From contig JBOGOC010000031.1 in the NCBI GenBank assembly GCA_050747525.1, forward strand, positions 1 to 64,000: DNA of 64,000 nucleotides. The letters are read 5' to 3'. The position numbers were made by a program, and so were the translations under genes. Under the pieces are notes generated by a model, which was not told the DNA's origin, did no database searches, and saw only the letters and a list, made by a program, of their open reading frames with translations. This document shows, piece by piece, positions 33,654 to 42,917 of the stretch; position 1 is the first letter of the stretch, and each line of letters begins with the position of its first letter. This DNA is from JBOGOC01 sp050747525 (GTDB lineage: Bacteria; Acidobacteriota; Polarisedimenticolia; JACPZX01; DASXTC01).

Positions 33654-34157
33654 ATGGGTCGCGTCCCCTTCATCCGGCGCGCCCCCGGAGATCCCCTGCA
33701 GGAAGCGTTCGGCTACCTGGCGCGCAGGTCGCGCACGGTGGCCGAAACGCGCCGGCATCTCGCCCGAAGGGGGCATCTCTCCGAGGCCGCCGAGCAGGCC
33801 ATCGAGCGCCTCCAGCAGATGGGCTATCTTGATGATCTTGCGTACACCCGCCGGTATGCTGGGTGGTCGGCCTCCGAGAAGCCGATGGGCCGATCGCGAC
33901 TGGTCGCGGAGCTGGCGGCCCACGGGGTGGATCGGGACACGATCGCCCGCGGACTGGACGACTGCTTCGGCGACGAGGACGAGAGGCACGCGCTGGAGCG
34001 TGCCCTGGAGCGCGCGCTGCGCGGACAGCGCGGAGCGCTCGACGCGCAGACGGCGCGCCGCCTGGCGGCGCGTCTGATGCGGCGCGGGTTCGGGGCGGGA
34101 CGCGTGCACGCGGCCCTGAAAGGGCTGGGCGCTGCGGACGAGACGGAATCAGACTAG
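33654..34157 (+). CDS. recX: Regulatory protein RecX
   Basis: 167 residues of three-helix RecX repeats: AFGYLARRSRTVAETRRHLARRG in the first, LQQMGYLDDLAYTRRYAGW as the diagnostic core, and LMRRGFGAGRVHAALKG at the end. RecX modulates RecA filaments. The ATG at 33654 is 8 bp after pilT; the frame is open far upstream inside pilT and that part is a shadow. recA itself is not in the window, though recX is often next to it. Confidence 0.93.
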   Translation: MGRVPFIRRAPGDPLQEAFGYLARRSRTVAETRRHLARRGHLSEAAEQAIERLQQMGYLDDLAYTRRYAGWSASEKPMGRSRLVAELAAHGVDRDTIARGLDDCFGDEDERHALERALERALRGQRGALDAQTARRLAARLMRRGFGAGRVHAALKGLGAADETESD

Positions 34158-34170
34158 GGAGGCCTCGTTC

Positions 34171-36858
34171 ATGAAGGGCAACGAAGTGCGCCGGCGGTTC
34201 CTGCAGTACTTCGAGGACCGCGGCCACACCCGGGTGAAGAGCTCATCGCTCATCCCCGGGGGCGATCCCACGCTGCTGTTCTCCAACGCGGGGATGAACC
34301 AGTTCAAGGACGTCTTCCTGGGACGCGAGTCGCGGGGATTCCGGCGAGCGGTCTCGGTGCAGAAGTGCCTGCGCGTCTCGGGCAAGCACAACGACTTCGA
34401 GCAGGTGGGGCGCACGGCGCGGCACCACACCTTCTTCGAGATGCTGGGGAACTTCTCGTTCGGGGATTACTTCAAGAAGGACGCCATCGGCTTCGCCTGG
34501 GAGCTGGTCACGCGCGATCTGGGCATCCCCAGGGAGAAGCTCTGGGTCACCGTCTTCCGGGAAGACGACGAAGCGGCGGCCCTGTGGTCGGACATCGCCG
34601 GCCTGGCCCCGGAGCGCATCGTGCGCATGGGCGAGAAGGACAACTTCTGGGCCATGGGGGACACGGGGCCCTGCGGGCCCTGCTCGGAGATCTACTTCGA
34701 TCAAGGCGCGGCGGTGGGGTGCGGGCGGGCGGAGTGCGGCGTGGACTGCGGGTGCGATCGGTACCTGGAGTTCTGGAACCTGGTCTTCATGCAGTACGAA
34801 AGGCTGGCCGACGGATCCATGCGGCCGCTGGCGGCCCCCAGCATCGACACGGGGGCGGGCCTGGAGCGGCTGGCCGCCATCCTGCAGGGGGTCGACAGCA
34901 ACTACAAGACCGATCTGTTCGTGCCCCTCATCGAGTCGGTGGCGGCGCAAGCCGGCGTCCGGTATGGATCGGATGCGGGATCCGACGTCTCCCTCCAGGT
35001 CATCGCGGATCATCTGCGCGCCCTGACCTTCCTGATCGCCGACGGGGTCATCCCCTCCAACGAGAAGCGGGGCTACATCCTGCGGCGCATCATCCGCCGC
35101 GCCCTCACCTACGGACGCAACATCGGCCTGGAGGCGCCGTTTCTCCACGCTCACGTCGCGCACGTGGCGGACATGATGGGAGACGCCTACCCCGAGCTGG
35201 TCAAGGATCGTGCGCGCATCGCCGAGGTGTGCCGACGCGAGGAGGAAGGCTTCAAGGCCACGCTCGTCCGGGGATGGGAGGAAACGCAGAAGGCCTTCGA
35301 GCGGTACAAGGGTGACGTGGTGCCGGCCTCGGTGTCCGTCCACCTCTGGACGACGCACGGGATCACGCCGGAGATCCAGAGGGCCGCCGCGGTGGTCGCG
35401 GGCGTGAGTCTGCCCGGGAAGGACGACCTGGACGCCGAGATGGAGAAGCACCGAGAAGCCGCACGGGCTTCCTGGAAGGGAGACGAGGCTCCGCGCTATC
35501 CGCGCGCGCTGCTCGAGCTGCCCGCGGCTCCCGGATGGGCCCGCCCGCAGTTCCTGGGATACGGGGCCCTGGACGTGGCCGACGCGCGCGTGGTGGCCCT
35601 GGCCACCGGCGAGGGGCTGGTGGCGCAGCTGGCTGAAGGAGAGAGGGGATTCGTGCTGGTGGACCGCACCCCCTTCTACGCCGAATCGGGTGGGCAGGTG
35701 GGGGACACGGGTCAGATCCGCACGCTCGACGGCTCGGAAGCCGAGGTGGACGACACGCAGAGCCCCGTGTCCGGCATGATCGTGCACGTGGTGCGCGTGC
35801 TCAATGGCACGCTTCAGCAGGGTGACGTCGTGCAGGCCTCGGTGGATCCCGCGACCCGCGCGGCCACGATGCGCAACCACACCGCCACGCACCTGCTGCA
35901 TGCGGCGCTCAAGCGCGTGCTCGGCCCCGAGGTGCAGCAGGCCGGATCCTACGTGGGGCCCGACCGTCTGCGTTTCGACTTCAACTATCCGGGCCAGGTG
36001 AGCCGCGCCGCGCTGGATCAAATCGAGGACGAGGTGAACGAGCAGATCCTGCTCAACACCGGCGTGACCAAGATCGAGAAGACGTTCGACGAGGCCATGG
36101 CGGGAGGGGCGGTCGCTCTGTTCGGAGAGAAGTACGGCGACCGCGTGCGCGTGGTGTCGGTGCCGGGGTACAGCCAGGAGCTCTGCGGAGGCACTCACTG
36201 CGCGGGGACCGGGGACATCGGATCCCTGCGCATCCTGTCGGAGCGCGGGATCGCCGCGGGGGTGAGGCGCCTCGAGGCGCTCACCGGCATGGCGGCGGTG
36301 CAGCGCGGGCGGCGCGACGCGCGGCTGCTGGGGGCCGTGGAGGAGCTGCTCAAGGCTTCCGGCGAAGCGACGCCCGAGACGCTGGTGAACGTGCTGGCCG
36401 CGCAGAAGGCGCAGACCCGCGAGATGGAGAAGCTCAAGCTGCGGCTGGCCCAGATGGAGATGCAGGGGCATGGATCCTCCGAGGCCTCTGCGGGTCAGGC
36501 GGTCCGCGAGGTGGACGGCGTGCGCCTGATCGCGCGGCGCGTGACCGGGCTGGACCGCCCTGCGCTGCGCACGCTGGCCGACAACCTGAAGCGCGAGATC
36601 GGGAGCGGCGTGGTGGTGCTGGCCAGCGAAGCCGACGGGAAAGTCTCCCTTCTGGCGGCCATCACCGAGGACCTACAGGGGCGGCTCGACGCGCGCGCCC
36701 TCATCAAGGACCTGTCGGCCCTGGTGGGAGGCGGCGGGGGAGGCAATGCGCTGATGGCCGAGGCCGGGGGCCGCGACGCGTCACGCATCCCCGAAGTCCT
36801 GGATCGATCGGCGGAGATCCTCGAGAAGAACCTCGACTCTCAGAAGGCCAAAGGGTGA
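34171..36858 (+). CDS. alaS: Alanyl-tRNA synthetase
   Basis: 895 residues, full length. Class II catalytic core (motif 1 region FSNAGMNQFKDVFLG; motif 2 region QVGRTARHHTFFEMLGNFSFG; the cysteine-rich GRAECGVDCGCDRYLEFWN), tRNA-recognition domain, editing domain with zinc ligands in NHTATHLLHAALK (H570, H574) and CGGTHC (C672, H676), and a C-terminal DHHA1 domain ending in the GGGGGGN glycine cluster. Its last bases overlap the next GTG start (GTGA). Confidence 0.98.
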   Translation: MKGNEVRRRFLQYFEDRGHTRVKSSSLIPGGDPTLLFSNAGMNQFKDVFLGRESRGFRRAVSVQKCLRVSGKHNDFEQVGRTARHHTFFEMLGNFSFGDYFKKDAIGFAWELVTRDLGIPREKLWVTVFREDDEAAALWSDIAGLAPERIVRMGEKDNFWAMGDTGPCGPCSEIYFDQGAAVGCGRAECGVDCGCDRYLEFWNLVFMQYERLADGSMRPLAAPSIDTGAGLERLAAILQGVDSNYKTDLFVPLIESVAAQAGVRYGSDAGSDVSLQVIADHLRALTFLIADGVIPSNEKRGYILRRIIRRALTYGRNIGLEAPFLHAHVAHVADMMGDAYPELVKDRARIAEVCRREEEGFKATLVRGWEETQKAFERYKGDVVPASVSVHLWTTHGITPEIQRAAAVVAGVSLPGKDDLDAEMEKHREAARASWKGDEAPRYPRALLELPAAPGWARPQFLGYGALDVADARVVALATGEGLVAQLAEGERGFVLVDRTPFYAESGGQVGDTGQIRTLDGSEAEVDDTQSPVSGMIVHVVRVLNGTLQQGDVVQASVDPATRAATMRNHTATHLLHAALKRVLGPEVQQAGSYVGPDRLRFDFNYPGQVSRAALDQIEDEVNEQILLNTGVTKIEKTFDEAMAGGAVALFGEKYGDRVRVVSVPGYSQELCGGTHCAGTGDIGSLRILSERGIAAGVRRLEALTGMAAVQRGRRDARLLGAVEELLKASGEATPETLVNVLAAQKAQTREMEKLKLRLAQMEMQGHGSSEASAGQAVREVDGVRLIARRVTGLDRPALRTLADNLKREIGSGVVVLASEADGKVSLLAAITEDLQGRLDARALIKDLSALVGGGGGGNALMAEAGGRDASRIPEVLDRSAEILEKNLDSQKAKG

Positions 36859-37553
36859 GGCTGCTGGGGGCGGCCGCCGCGTGCGGTGCGCTGCTCCTTC
36901 CACCGCCGGTGGCGGCCGAAGAGGTGCGCTCCCGGCAGGTGGACGGGGTCACCCTCTTCACCATGCGCCCCACGCGCCGGCCGGAGGCGCCTACCGCCAG
37001 GGTGCCCGAGCCCGGAAGACGGACGGCGCCGCCCGAGATCATCGAGCTCGTCGAGGAGGCGAGCGCCCGCCACGGGCTGGACCCTCGTCTGATCACCACG
37101 GTCATCAGCGTGGAATCGGCGTTCAATCCCCGGGCCGTCTCGCCCAAGGGAGCGCGCGGGCTCATGCAGCTCATGCCGCAGACCGCCCGCCAGTACGGCG
37201 TGAGCGATCTCAACGACCCGCGCGAGAACATCGAGGGGGGCGTGGCGTATCTGAGAGATCTGACCCGCCGCTACAAGGGAGATCTCCGGCTCGCGCTGGC
37301 CGCCTACAACGCCGGGCCTGAAGCCGTGGAGCGTGCTTCGGGGGTTCCCAACTTCCGCGAGACGCGCGAGTACCTGCGCAAGATCGAAGCACGCTACGGC
37401 GTGCTGGCTTCGGGAGGCGACCCGGGCAGCGGGGGGACGCGCCCGTTCCGCGCCAGGCCGGCCCGCATCCGGGCCAGCCAGGACGAGAACGGTGAGACTG
37501 TCTACACCAACGCCCGCGGCCCGGGGCTGCGCGTGGTCACCAAGCCACGGTGA
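36855..37553 (+). CDS. Exported lytic transglycosylase (SLT/GEWL domain)
   Basis: 232 residues. Signal peptide (LLGAAAACGALLLPPPVAA), then an SLT domain (about 55-180): the catalytic glutamate is in VISVESAFNP (about E87), followed by GARGLMQLMPQTARQYG and AYNAGPEAVERASGVPN. It cleaves peptidoglycan glycan strands in the periplasm, forming 1,6-anhydro ends. The C-terminal tail ends with an N/G-rich DENGETVYTN segment. GTG start overlapping the alaS stop, and its own stop overlaps the next GTG. Confidence 0.93.
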   Translation: MRLLGAAAACGALLLPPPVAAEEVRSRQVDGVTLFTMRPTRRPEAPTARVPEPGRRTAPPEIIELVEEASARHGLDPRLITTVISVESAFNPRAVSPKGARGLMQLMPQTARQYGVSDLNDPRENIEGGVAYLRDLTRRYKGDLRLALAAYNAGPEAVERASGVPNFRETREYLRKIEARYGVLASGGDPGSGGTRPFRARPARIRASQDENGETVYTNARGPGLRVVTKPR

Positions 37554-38518
37554 CCGCCCGCCTTCCGGCCCGCGGTCCGCTGATCGATCTTCACCTGCAC
37601 CTGGAAGGCTCCCTCTCGGGACGCGTCCTGTCGCGTCTCGCCCGACGCCACGGGATCGCACGGCCGGGCCTGCGGTTCGACGGGTTCGAGGGCTTTCTGC
37701 GTGCCTTCGGGGCGGTCTGCGATCTGCTGCGCGATCCGGTGGACTTCGAGATGGCCGTGCTCGACGTGGTGGCCGCGGCACGGCGCCTCGGGGTGATCCA
37801 TCTGGAGATCCTGTTCTCACCGCAGATCTATCTGAGGCGCGGCATCATCATGAAGAACGTCGTCCAGGGGCTGCTCGATGGGAGGTCGGGCGCGAAGGGA
37901 AGGTCGCCCATGAGCGTGGTCTTCATCGCCGATGGCGTGCGCCAGTGGGGTCCCGAGTGGTTCGAGAGGATGGTGCGCGACCTGGAGCCCTGGGCGGGTG
38001 AAGGAGTGGCCGCCATCGGCCTGGGAGGCGACGAAGCGGCCCTGCCCGCGGCACGGTTCCGCCGCGCCTTCGAGGCAGCCCGCCGCATGGGTTTGTGGCG
38101 CACCATCCACGCGGGGGAGGTCGGCGGGCCCGCCTCGGTGCAGGCAGCGCTGTCCCTGGGCGTGGACCGGATCGGCCACGGCATCGGCGCGGCGAGCGAC
38201 GCCGGGCTCATGAAGCAGCTCGCGCGCCGGGGCGTCCCGCTGGAGCTGTGCCCCGGCAGCAACGTGGCCACCGGCGTGGTCGGCTCGCTCCGCGAGGTCC
38301 CGGTGCGCCGCCTGATGGAGGCGGGGGTGGGGATCACCATCAACTCCGACGACGGCGCGTTCTTCAGGACGAATGTCGCCACGGAGCTCACACGGGCCGC
38401 CCGCGCGCACGCCCTGGGACCGGACGAATGCCGCGCCATCGTGCGGCGCGCGGCCCGGGCGGCCTTCCTGCCGCGGAGCAGGGTCGACGCCCTGGTGCGG
38501 CGCGTGTCGCGCGGCTGA
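37550..38518 (+). CDS. add: Adenosine deaminase family protein
   Basis: 322-residue amidohydrolase. Zinc ligands in DLHLHLEGS (H15, H17), HAGEVGGPASV (about 186) and TINSDDGAFF (about 265), plus GVDRIGHG, are those of adenosine/adenine deaminase. It converts adenosine to inosine in purine salvage, but members of this family also deaminate adenine or modified adenosines, so the substrate is not certain. GTG start overlapping the transglycosylase stop. Confidence 0.85.
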   Translation: MTARLPARGPLIDLHLHLEGSLSGRVLSRLARRHGIARPGLRFDGFEGFLRAFGAVCDLLRDPVDFEMAVLDVVAAARRLGVIHLEILFSPQIYLRRGIIMKNVVQGLLDGRSGAKGRSPMSVVFIADGVRQWGPEWFERMVRDLEPWAGEGVAAIGLGGDEAALPAARFRRAFEAARRMGLWRTIHAGEVGGPASVQAALSLGVDRIGHGIGAASDAGLMKQLARRGVPLELCPGSNVATGVVGSLREVPVRRLMEAGVGITINSDDGAFFRTNVATELTRAARAHALGPDECRAIVRRAARAAFLPRSRVDALVRRVSRG

Positions 38519-38526
38519 CCGTGCGA

Positions 38527-39261
38527 TCAGATCGAGGGGGCGGTGACCGGCGGGTGGGACAGAGCGTGGAACTGCCGGAACTTCTTGGGCGAGGTCTTCT
38601 GAAATTTCACGAAGTTGCGGTGAAAATCGCGATAGTTCTGATACCCGACCGTGGAGGCGATGTCGGACACCGTGCGCCGCCCGGTGAGGAGCAGCTTCTC
38701 GGCCTCCTTCATGCGGGTCCGGTGGATGTACTCGGTCACCGTCACGCCGCAATGCCGCTTGAAGAGATGGGACAGATAGTTGCGCGAGACGCCCACCGCG
38801 CGCGAGATCTCCGCGAGCGCGATCTTCGAGGTGTAATGGCTCCGCACGAAGTTCTTCACCTGCTCCACCGCGGGATGCCCGGGAGGGGTGAGGGCGCCCA
38901 GCGGGTGGGTGGCCTGCTCGAAGGCCCCCCAGAACCGGGACACCAGCTCGCCCACGGTCGCCGCTCCCCGCAGCCGGTGGACCAGGGTCAGACGCTCCCG
39001 CACGCCGTGCCGGGGAAGCCCGTCCTGCTCGGCCACGGTCCGTTCCACCCGGCTGAGCACGTCGTACAGAAGGTGGGAGAGATCCAAGGGGTCGCCGGTC
39101 GTCTCGATCGCCTCCGAGATCAGCGATTCGAGCGCCAGGCGCGCGCCGGGAAGGTCCAGCATGGCGAGGCGCCGGATGGCCTCGTCCTCGGGCGCGCAGA
39201 TGGTGCGCCCGTTTCCGTTGCGTCCATGGGGCCTGCCATCCAGCCCCTGCATCTCATTCAT
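38527..39261 (-). CDS. AraC-family transcriptional regulator
   Basis: About 244 residues. The C-terminal 100 residues are two AraC helix-turn-helix motifs (IALAEISRAVGVSRNYLSHLF and TVSDIASTVGYQNYRDFHRNF). The N-terminal part (about 20-130) is helical and resembles the linker region before the HTH of YesN-type response regulators; no cupin or receiver domain is seen. Start uncertain: ATG 39261 is chosen because the TTG at 39390 lies inside the predicted promoter. Target unknown; it faces the adenosine deaminase gene tail to tail. Confidence 0.85.
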   Translation of the reverse strand: MNEMQGLDGRPHGRNGNGRTICAPEDEAIRRLAMLDLPGARLALESLISEAIETTGDPLDLSHLLYDVLSRVERTVAEQDGLPRHGVRERLTLVHRLRGAATVGELVSRFWGAFEQATHPLGALTPPGHPAVEQVKNFVRSHYTSKIALAEISRAVGVSRNYLSHLFKRHCGVTVTEYIHRTRMKEAEKLLLTGRRTVSDIASTVGYQNYRDFHRNFVKFQKTSPKKFRQFHALSHPPVTAPSI

Positions 39262-39376
39262 CCCGGCCACCACCCACAGCCTGGCACGCGTGTCCGCGCA
39301 CGGATCGACGACGTTCCGGCACACGGACACCCGCGCACTCAATTGAACAACTACGGTAGAGGGGGATTGCGACAAG

Positions 39377-39406
39377 ATAGTACCGGTCAAACCGTCATTG
39401 TGTCAA
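39377..39406 (-). promoter_or_regulatory. Promoter of the AraC-family gene with tandem 8-bp repeats
   Basis: On the minus strand TTGACA (39406-39401), 18 bases, TACTAT (39382-39377). The -35 box and spacer are three consecutive octamers, each starting (A/T)TGAC, running from 39406 down to 39383. The promoter overlaps the last codons of the phosphohexomutase gene. Confidence 0.55.
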
Positions 39407-40827
39407 GAGCGTATCGCGAAAGAAATCCGATCGACGATGTGCAGCGCCTCGGTCATGGCTCCATCGAGCGCCTCCGGAGATGGTGCCTCGCAATAGACGC
39501 GCAGCACGGGCTCGGTTCCCGAGCCGCGGAACAGGATCCAGCCCTCCTCGCCGAAGAGCAGCTTGAGACCGTCCCGATCGTCCAGCCCGGTGACGGCCAT
39601 GCCGCCCAGCATGGAGGGAGGATTCTCACGCAGCCGCTCCACCACGCGGCGCGCCGTGTCCGGGGAGAACACCAGGTCGCGCCGGCGGTAGTGAAGCTCG
39701 CCCAGATCGTCGGTCATCTCCCGCACCAGGCGAGACAGCGGCTTGCCCTCGTCCACCATGGCCTGCAGGATCATCAGGCTGACCAGGGTGCCGTCACGCT
39801 CGGGGATGTATCCTTCCACGCCGATCCCGCCGCTCTCTTCGCCCCCCAGCAGCATCCGTCCGGCCCGCATCTCGCGGGCGATGTGCTTGAAGCCCACCGG
39901 AAACGTGGAGAAAGGGAGCCCATGGCGCCGGGCGATCCGATCCAGCAGGATGGTGTTGGCGAAGGTCTTTCCGAGCGGACCGCGGCGTCCCTTGCGGATG
40001 AGCCCGAGGGCCAGCAGAGGAGCGATGCGGAGTGGCGACACGAACTGGCCGGCCTCGTCGAACGCGCCGATGCGATCAGCGTCGCCGTCGGTGGCCAGGC
40101 CCGCATCGGCGCCGTGCGCCGCCACGGCCGCGCGCAGCTCGCCCAGGTGCTGCTCGAGCGGCTCGGGATGAAGGCCGCCGAACAGCGGGTCGGTCTCCGC
40201 ATGCAGGGTGATCACACGCGTGCGTCCGCCCGAGAGCAGCCTCTCCAGCAGGCGCCCACCCGCCCCGTACATGGGATCGGCCACCACGGTGAGCCCGGCC
40301 TCACGGATGGCCGGCAGGTCCACCATGCGGGCCAGACGATCCTCGTGCGCCGCGGAGAACGAGACGATCGAGAGCCGGCCCTGCGCGAGCCCTTCCTCCA
40401 CCCCCAGGCAGGCGGGGGCCGCCGCGGGCAGGTTCTGCTCGCAGGCGCGGGTGATCTCCTCGTCCGCGCTGGAGCCCGACGAGTCCTTCACCTTCACGCC
40501 GTTGAACCGGGCGGGATTGTGGCTCGCGGTGATCACGATCGCGAAGGGGGCCTTCTCGCGCACGACCTGGCACGACACGGCGGGCGTGGGACAGGGTGCG
40601 TCGCTGAGCTGGACCCGGCGCCCGGCCGCGAGGAGGGTCCCCGCCACTGCCTCCGCGAATCGCCGCGAGTGGAACCGGGTGTCGTACCCGACGACCACCG
40701 GCGCTCCGTCCGATGCCTCCGGGGGAATGGCGCGCTCCACGGCAGCAGCCACCCGGCGCACGTTCTCGAAGGTGAACTGATCCGCGATGATCGCGCGCCA
40801 GCCGTCCGTGCCGAACCTGATGGTCAC
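39403..40827 (-). CDS. Phosphohexomutase (phosphoglucomutase/phosphomannomutase family)
   Basis: 474-residue alpha-D-phosphohexomutase. The four functional loops are intact: phosphoserine loop TASHNPARFNG, metal loop ATDGDADRIGAF, sugar loop LGGEESGGIG and phosphate loop FRGSGTEPVLRVY. It interconverts hexose 1- and 6-phosphates; whether glucose, mannose or glucosamine is preferred cannot be read directly, though the GEESGG sugar loop fits glucose/mannose enzymes. GTG start. It is divergent from pgsA. Confidence 0.92.
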   Translation of the reverse strand: MTIRFGTDGWRAIIADQFTFENVRRVAAAVERAIPPEASDGAPVVVGYDTRFHSRRFAEAVAGTLLAAGRRVQLSDAPCPTPAVSCQVVREKAPFAIVITASHNPARFNGVKVKDSSGSSADEEITRACEQNLPAAAPACLGVEEGLAQGRLSIVSFSAAHEDRLARMVDLPAIREAGLTVVADPMYGAGGRLLERLLSGGRTRVITLHAETDPLFGGLHPEPLEQHLGELRAAVAAHGADAGLATDGDADRIGAFDEAGQFVSPLRIAPLLALGLIRKGRRGPLGKTFANTILLDRIARRHGLPFSTFPVGFKHIAREMRAGRMLLGGEESGGIGVEGYIPERDGTLVSLMILQAMVDEGKPLSRLVREMTDDLGELHYRRRDLVFSPDTARRVVERLRENPPSMLGGMAVTGLDDRDGLKLLFGEEGWILFRGSGTEPVLRVYCEAPSPEALDGAMTEALHIVDRISFAIRS

Positions 40828-40906
40828 CGTGGGAGCCTCGCAGAGAGAGGCGGGAACCTAACACAGGCTCTCCAGGGCGATCCACCTCGGGGTGGCTCGG
40901 TTCGCG

Positions 40907-40936
40907 TTGACCCTCGTGTCGGCCGGATGATATTTT
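40907..40936 (+). promoter_or_regulatory. Putative promoter of the pgsA phospholipid cluster
   Basis: TTGACC (40907-40912), 18 bases, TATTTT (40931-40936), about 50 bases before the pgsA ATG. The A/T-rich GATATTTTT run stands out in an otherwise GC-rich region. Confidence 0.5.
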
Positions 40937-40988
40937 TCGGGGCCGCGTCCCCCGCGCCGCTGTCCGGGGCCCGCATGGACAGGGGACC

Positions 40989-41561
40989 ATGCTGAATCTG
41001 CCCAACTCGCTCACGCTCCTTCGAATCTTCCTCGTCCCCATTCTGGTTGCTATTCTATTGACCAAGTTCGAGGGGAAGGAGCTGTGGGGCGTGGGCGTGT
41101 TCCTGATCGCCGCGCTCACGGACTTCTTCGACGGGTATCTGGCCCGCAAGAGAGGTCAGGTCACCGCTCTGGGACAGCTTCTCGATCCGGTGGCCGACAA
41201 GCTGCTGGTGTCCGCCGCGTTCATCTCCCTGGTGGAGGAGCAGCTCGCCCCCGCGTGGATGGTGGTGATCATCCTGGGTCGTGAGTTCGCCGTGACCGGC
41301 CTGCGATCGGTGGCCTCGACCCAGCGCATCACCATCCCGGCGTCGGTGTGGGGCAAGTACAAGATGGCGTCGCAGGTGCTGGCCATCACCCTGCTGATCT
41401 TCGGCGATCATCCCTACGGCCCGTCGGCCGCCATCGGGATCACGGTGAAGAGAGTGGGATGGTGGGCGCTGTCGGTGGTCGTCGTCCTGGCCACGCTTTC
41501 CGCCGTGGACTACTTCGTCAAGTTCTCGAAACTGCTCTACGAGAACCACCGGGAGGCCTGA
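40989..41561 (+). CDS. pgsA: CDP-diacylglycerol-glycerol-3-phosphate 3-phosphatidyltransferase
   Basis: 190-residue membrane enzyme making phosphatidylglycerol phosphate. The CDP-alcohol phosphotransferase motif D-G-x2-A-R-x8-G-x3-D-x3-D is complete: DGYLARKRG followed by GQLLDPVADK (about 38-61). N-terminus LPNSLTLLRIFLVPILV is typical of PgsA. Several membrane helices follow. It heads a lipid-biosynthesis operon and ends 1 bp before the DUF502 gene. Confidence 0.95.
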   Translation: MLNLPNSLTLLRIFLVPILVAILLTKFEGKELWGVGVFLIAALTDFFDGYLARKRGQVTALGQLLDPVADKLLVSAAFISLVEEQLAPAWMVVIILGREFAVTGLRSVASTQRITIPASVWGKYKMASQVLAITLLIFGDHPYGPSAAIGITVKRVGWWALSVVVVLATLSAVDYFVKFSKLLYENHREA

Positions 41562-41562
41562 C

Positions 41563-42243
41563 ATGACCGACGTGATGACGGGCGTGCGCCGGGCGTTCCT
41601 CCGCGGCATCCTGCTGCTCCTTCCACTGGCCATCACCTTCCTGATCATGAGGTGGCTCTTCAGCGCGGTGACGGTGATGACCGGGTCCGGGGCGCGCACC
41701 CTGCTCCGGGCGCTCGGTGCGCCCGAGGGGCCGCTCTTTCCGGCGCTGACGGGTGTGTTCGCCCTGGCGCTGACCGTGGGAATCATCCTGCTGGTGGGGC
41801 TGGTAGGCGGCAATTACCTGGGCCGGCGGGCCTGGAGCCTGTTCGAGCGCATGCTGCTGAGCGTTCCTCTGGTGCGCTGGTTCTACGGATCGACAAGGCA
41901 GCTCATGGACGCCTTCGCCGCGCCGGGAAGCGGCGCTTTCAAGGAAGTCGTCATGGTGGAGTATCCGCGGCACGGCATCTGGACCGTGGGCTTCGTGACC
42001 TCCACGGTGGGCGCTTTCTCCCCGGCGCACCAAGGGAAGGACCTGGTCTGCGTCTTCCTGCCCACCACACCGAACCCCACGTCGGGCTACATGGTGATCG
42101 TCCCCCGCTCGGCGGCGGTCCCCACGTCCCTGAGCATCGACGAGGGGCTCAAGCTGATCGTCTCGGGCGGCTTCCTCGTGCCGCGTGACACGGTGCTGGC
42201 CGCGAATGCGTTGGGGAGCGGTGCGCACCCGGCACGGCCATGA
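41563..42243 (+). CDS. DUF502-family membrane protein
   Basis: 226 residues. Two transmembrane regions (AFLRGILLLLPLAITFLIMRW and ALTGVFALALTVGIILLVGL) precede a soluble C-terminal domain with the DUF502 hallmarks IPLVR-like SVPLVRWFYGSTRQLMDAF, VGFVTS, and FLPTTPNPTSGYMVIVP. The molecular function of the family is not established. Here it lies between pgsA and plsC with a strong GGGAGG ribosome binding site, which hints at a link to phospholipids. Confidence 0.88.
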   Translation: MTDVMTGVRRAFLRGILLLLPLAITFLIMRWLFSAVTVMTGSGARTLLRALGAPEGPLFPALTGVFALALTVGIILLVGLVGGNYLGRRAWSLFERMLLSVPLVRWFYGSTRQLMDAFAAPGSGAFKEVVMVEYPRHGIWTVGFVTSTVGAFSPAHQGKDLVCVFLPTTPNPTSGYMVIVPRSAAVPTSLSIDEGLKLIVSGGFLVPRDTVLAANALGSGAHPARP

Positions 42244-42917
42244 CGTTGGTGCAGGCCGCCCGGGCCTCGTTCTACTGGACGATCAAGGGACTGGCATGGC
42301 CGGTCACGCGCACCTACTCGCGGCTGCGCGTGCGGGGACTGGAGCACGTGCCCCGCCGGGGCGCCTGCATCATCGTGGCCAACCACACCTCCTACGCCGA
42401 CGCGGTTGTCCTGGGGAGCGCGTGCCCCCGCCGCATCTCGTTTCTGATCACGGCGCCGATCTACAGACTGAACCGGCTGCGCTGGTTCTATTACATGATG
42501 GGCGCGATCTCGGTGTCCCCCGACGCCGCCGATCCGGGGGCGCTGAAGGCCGCTCTCCGGACGCTGCGCGAGGGGCGCGTCGTGGGGATATTCCCCGAAG
42601 GCCAGCGCATGGGGGACGCGCGCCTGGGGTCGGGCAAGGCCGGCGTCTCGCTGCTCGCCTCGCGCGGCAAGGTGCCGGTCATCCCCGCGGCCATCATCGG
42701 AGCGCACGAAGCCATGCCCATCGGATCGGTGGTTCCGCGCCCGCGCCCCATCCGCGTCGTGTTCGGCCGCCCCCTCGAGTTCCCCGCGACCGACGGGAAC
42801 CGCCCATCCCGCGAGCAGCTCAACGCCTTCGCGAATCAGGTCATGCGCGCCATCGCTGCGCTCATGCCGGGCAACGGGGAGGTGCCGGCCGGCGACGGCA
42901 TCAGGTCGGCGCCATGA
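42240..42917 (+). CDS. plsC: 1-acyl-sn-glycerol-3-phosphate acyltransferase (PlsC family)
   Basis: 225 residues. The PlsC acyltransferase motifs are visible: NHTSYAD (H-x4-D, about 44-50), the glycerol-phosphate-binding GIFPEGQRMGD (about 117-127) and VIPAAIIGAHEAMP. It makes phosphatidic acid from lysophosphatidic acid at the membrane face. Overlaps the DUF502 stop and the cinA start by 4 bp each (ATGA). Confidence 0.92.
   Translation: MTLVQAARASFYWTIKGLAWPVTRTYSRLRVRGLEHVPRRGACIIVANHTSYADAVVLGSACPRRISFLITAPIYRLNRLRWFYYMMGAISVSPDAADPGALKAALRTLREGRVVGIFPEGQRMGDARLGSGKAGVSLLASRGKVPVIPAAIIGAHEAMPIGSVVPRPRPIRVVFGRPLEFPATDGNRPSREQLNAFANQVMRAIAALMPGNGEVPAGDGIRSAP

Noticed and set aside
39261..39390. 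Extended N-terminus of the AraC-family protein from TTG 39390
   Set aside because: That TTG lies inside the promoter's repeat array, upstream of the predicted transcription start.
38095..40995. A 966-codon plus-strand frame over the AraC and phosphohexomutase genes
   Set aside because: Both minus-strand genes have complete family motifs; the plus-strand translation is a His/Gln/Arg-rich shadow.
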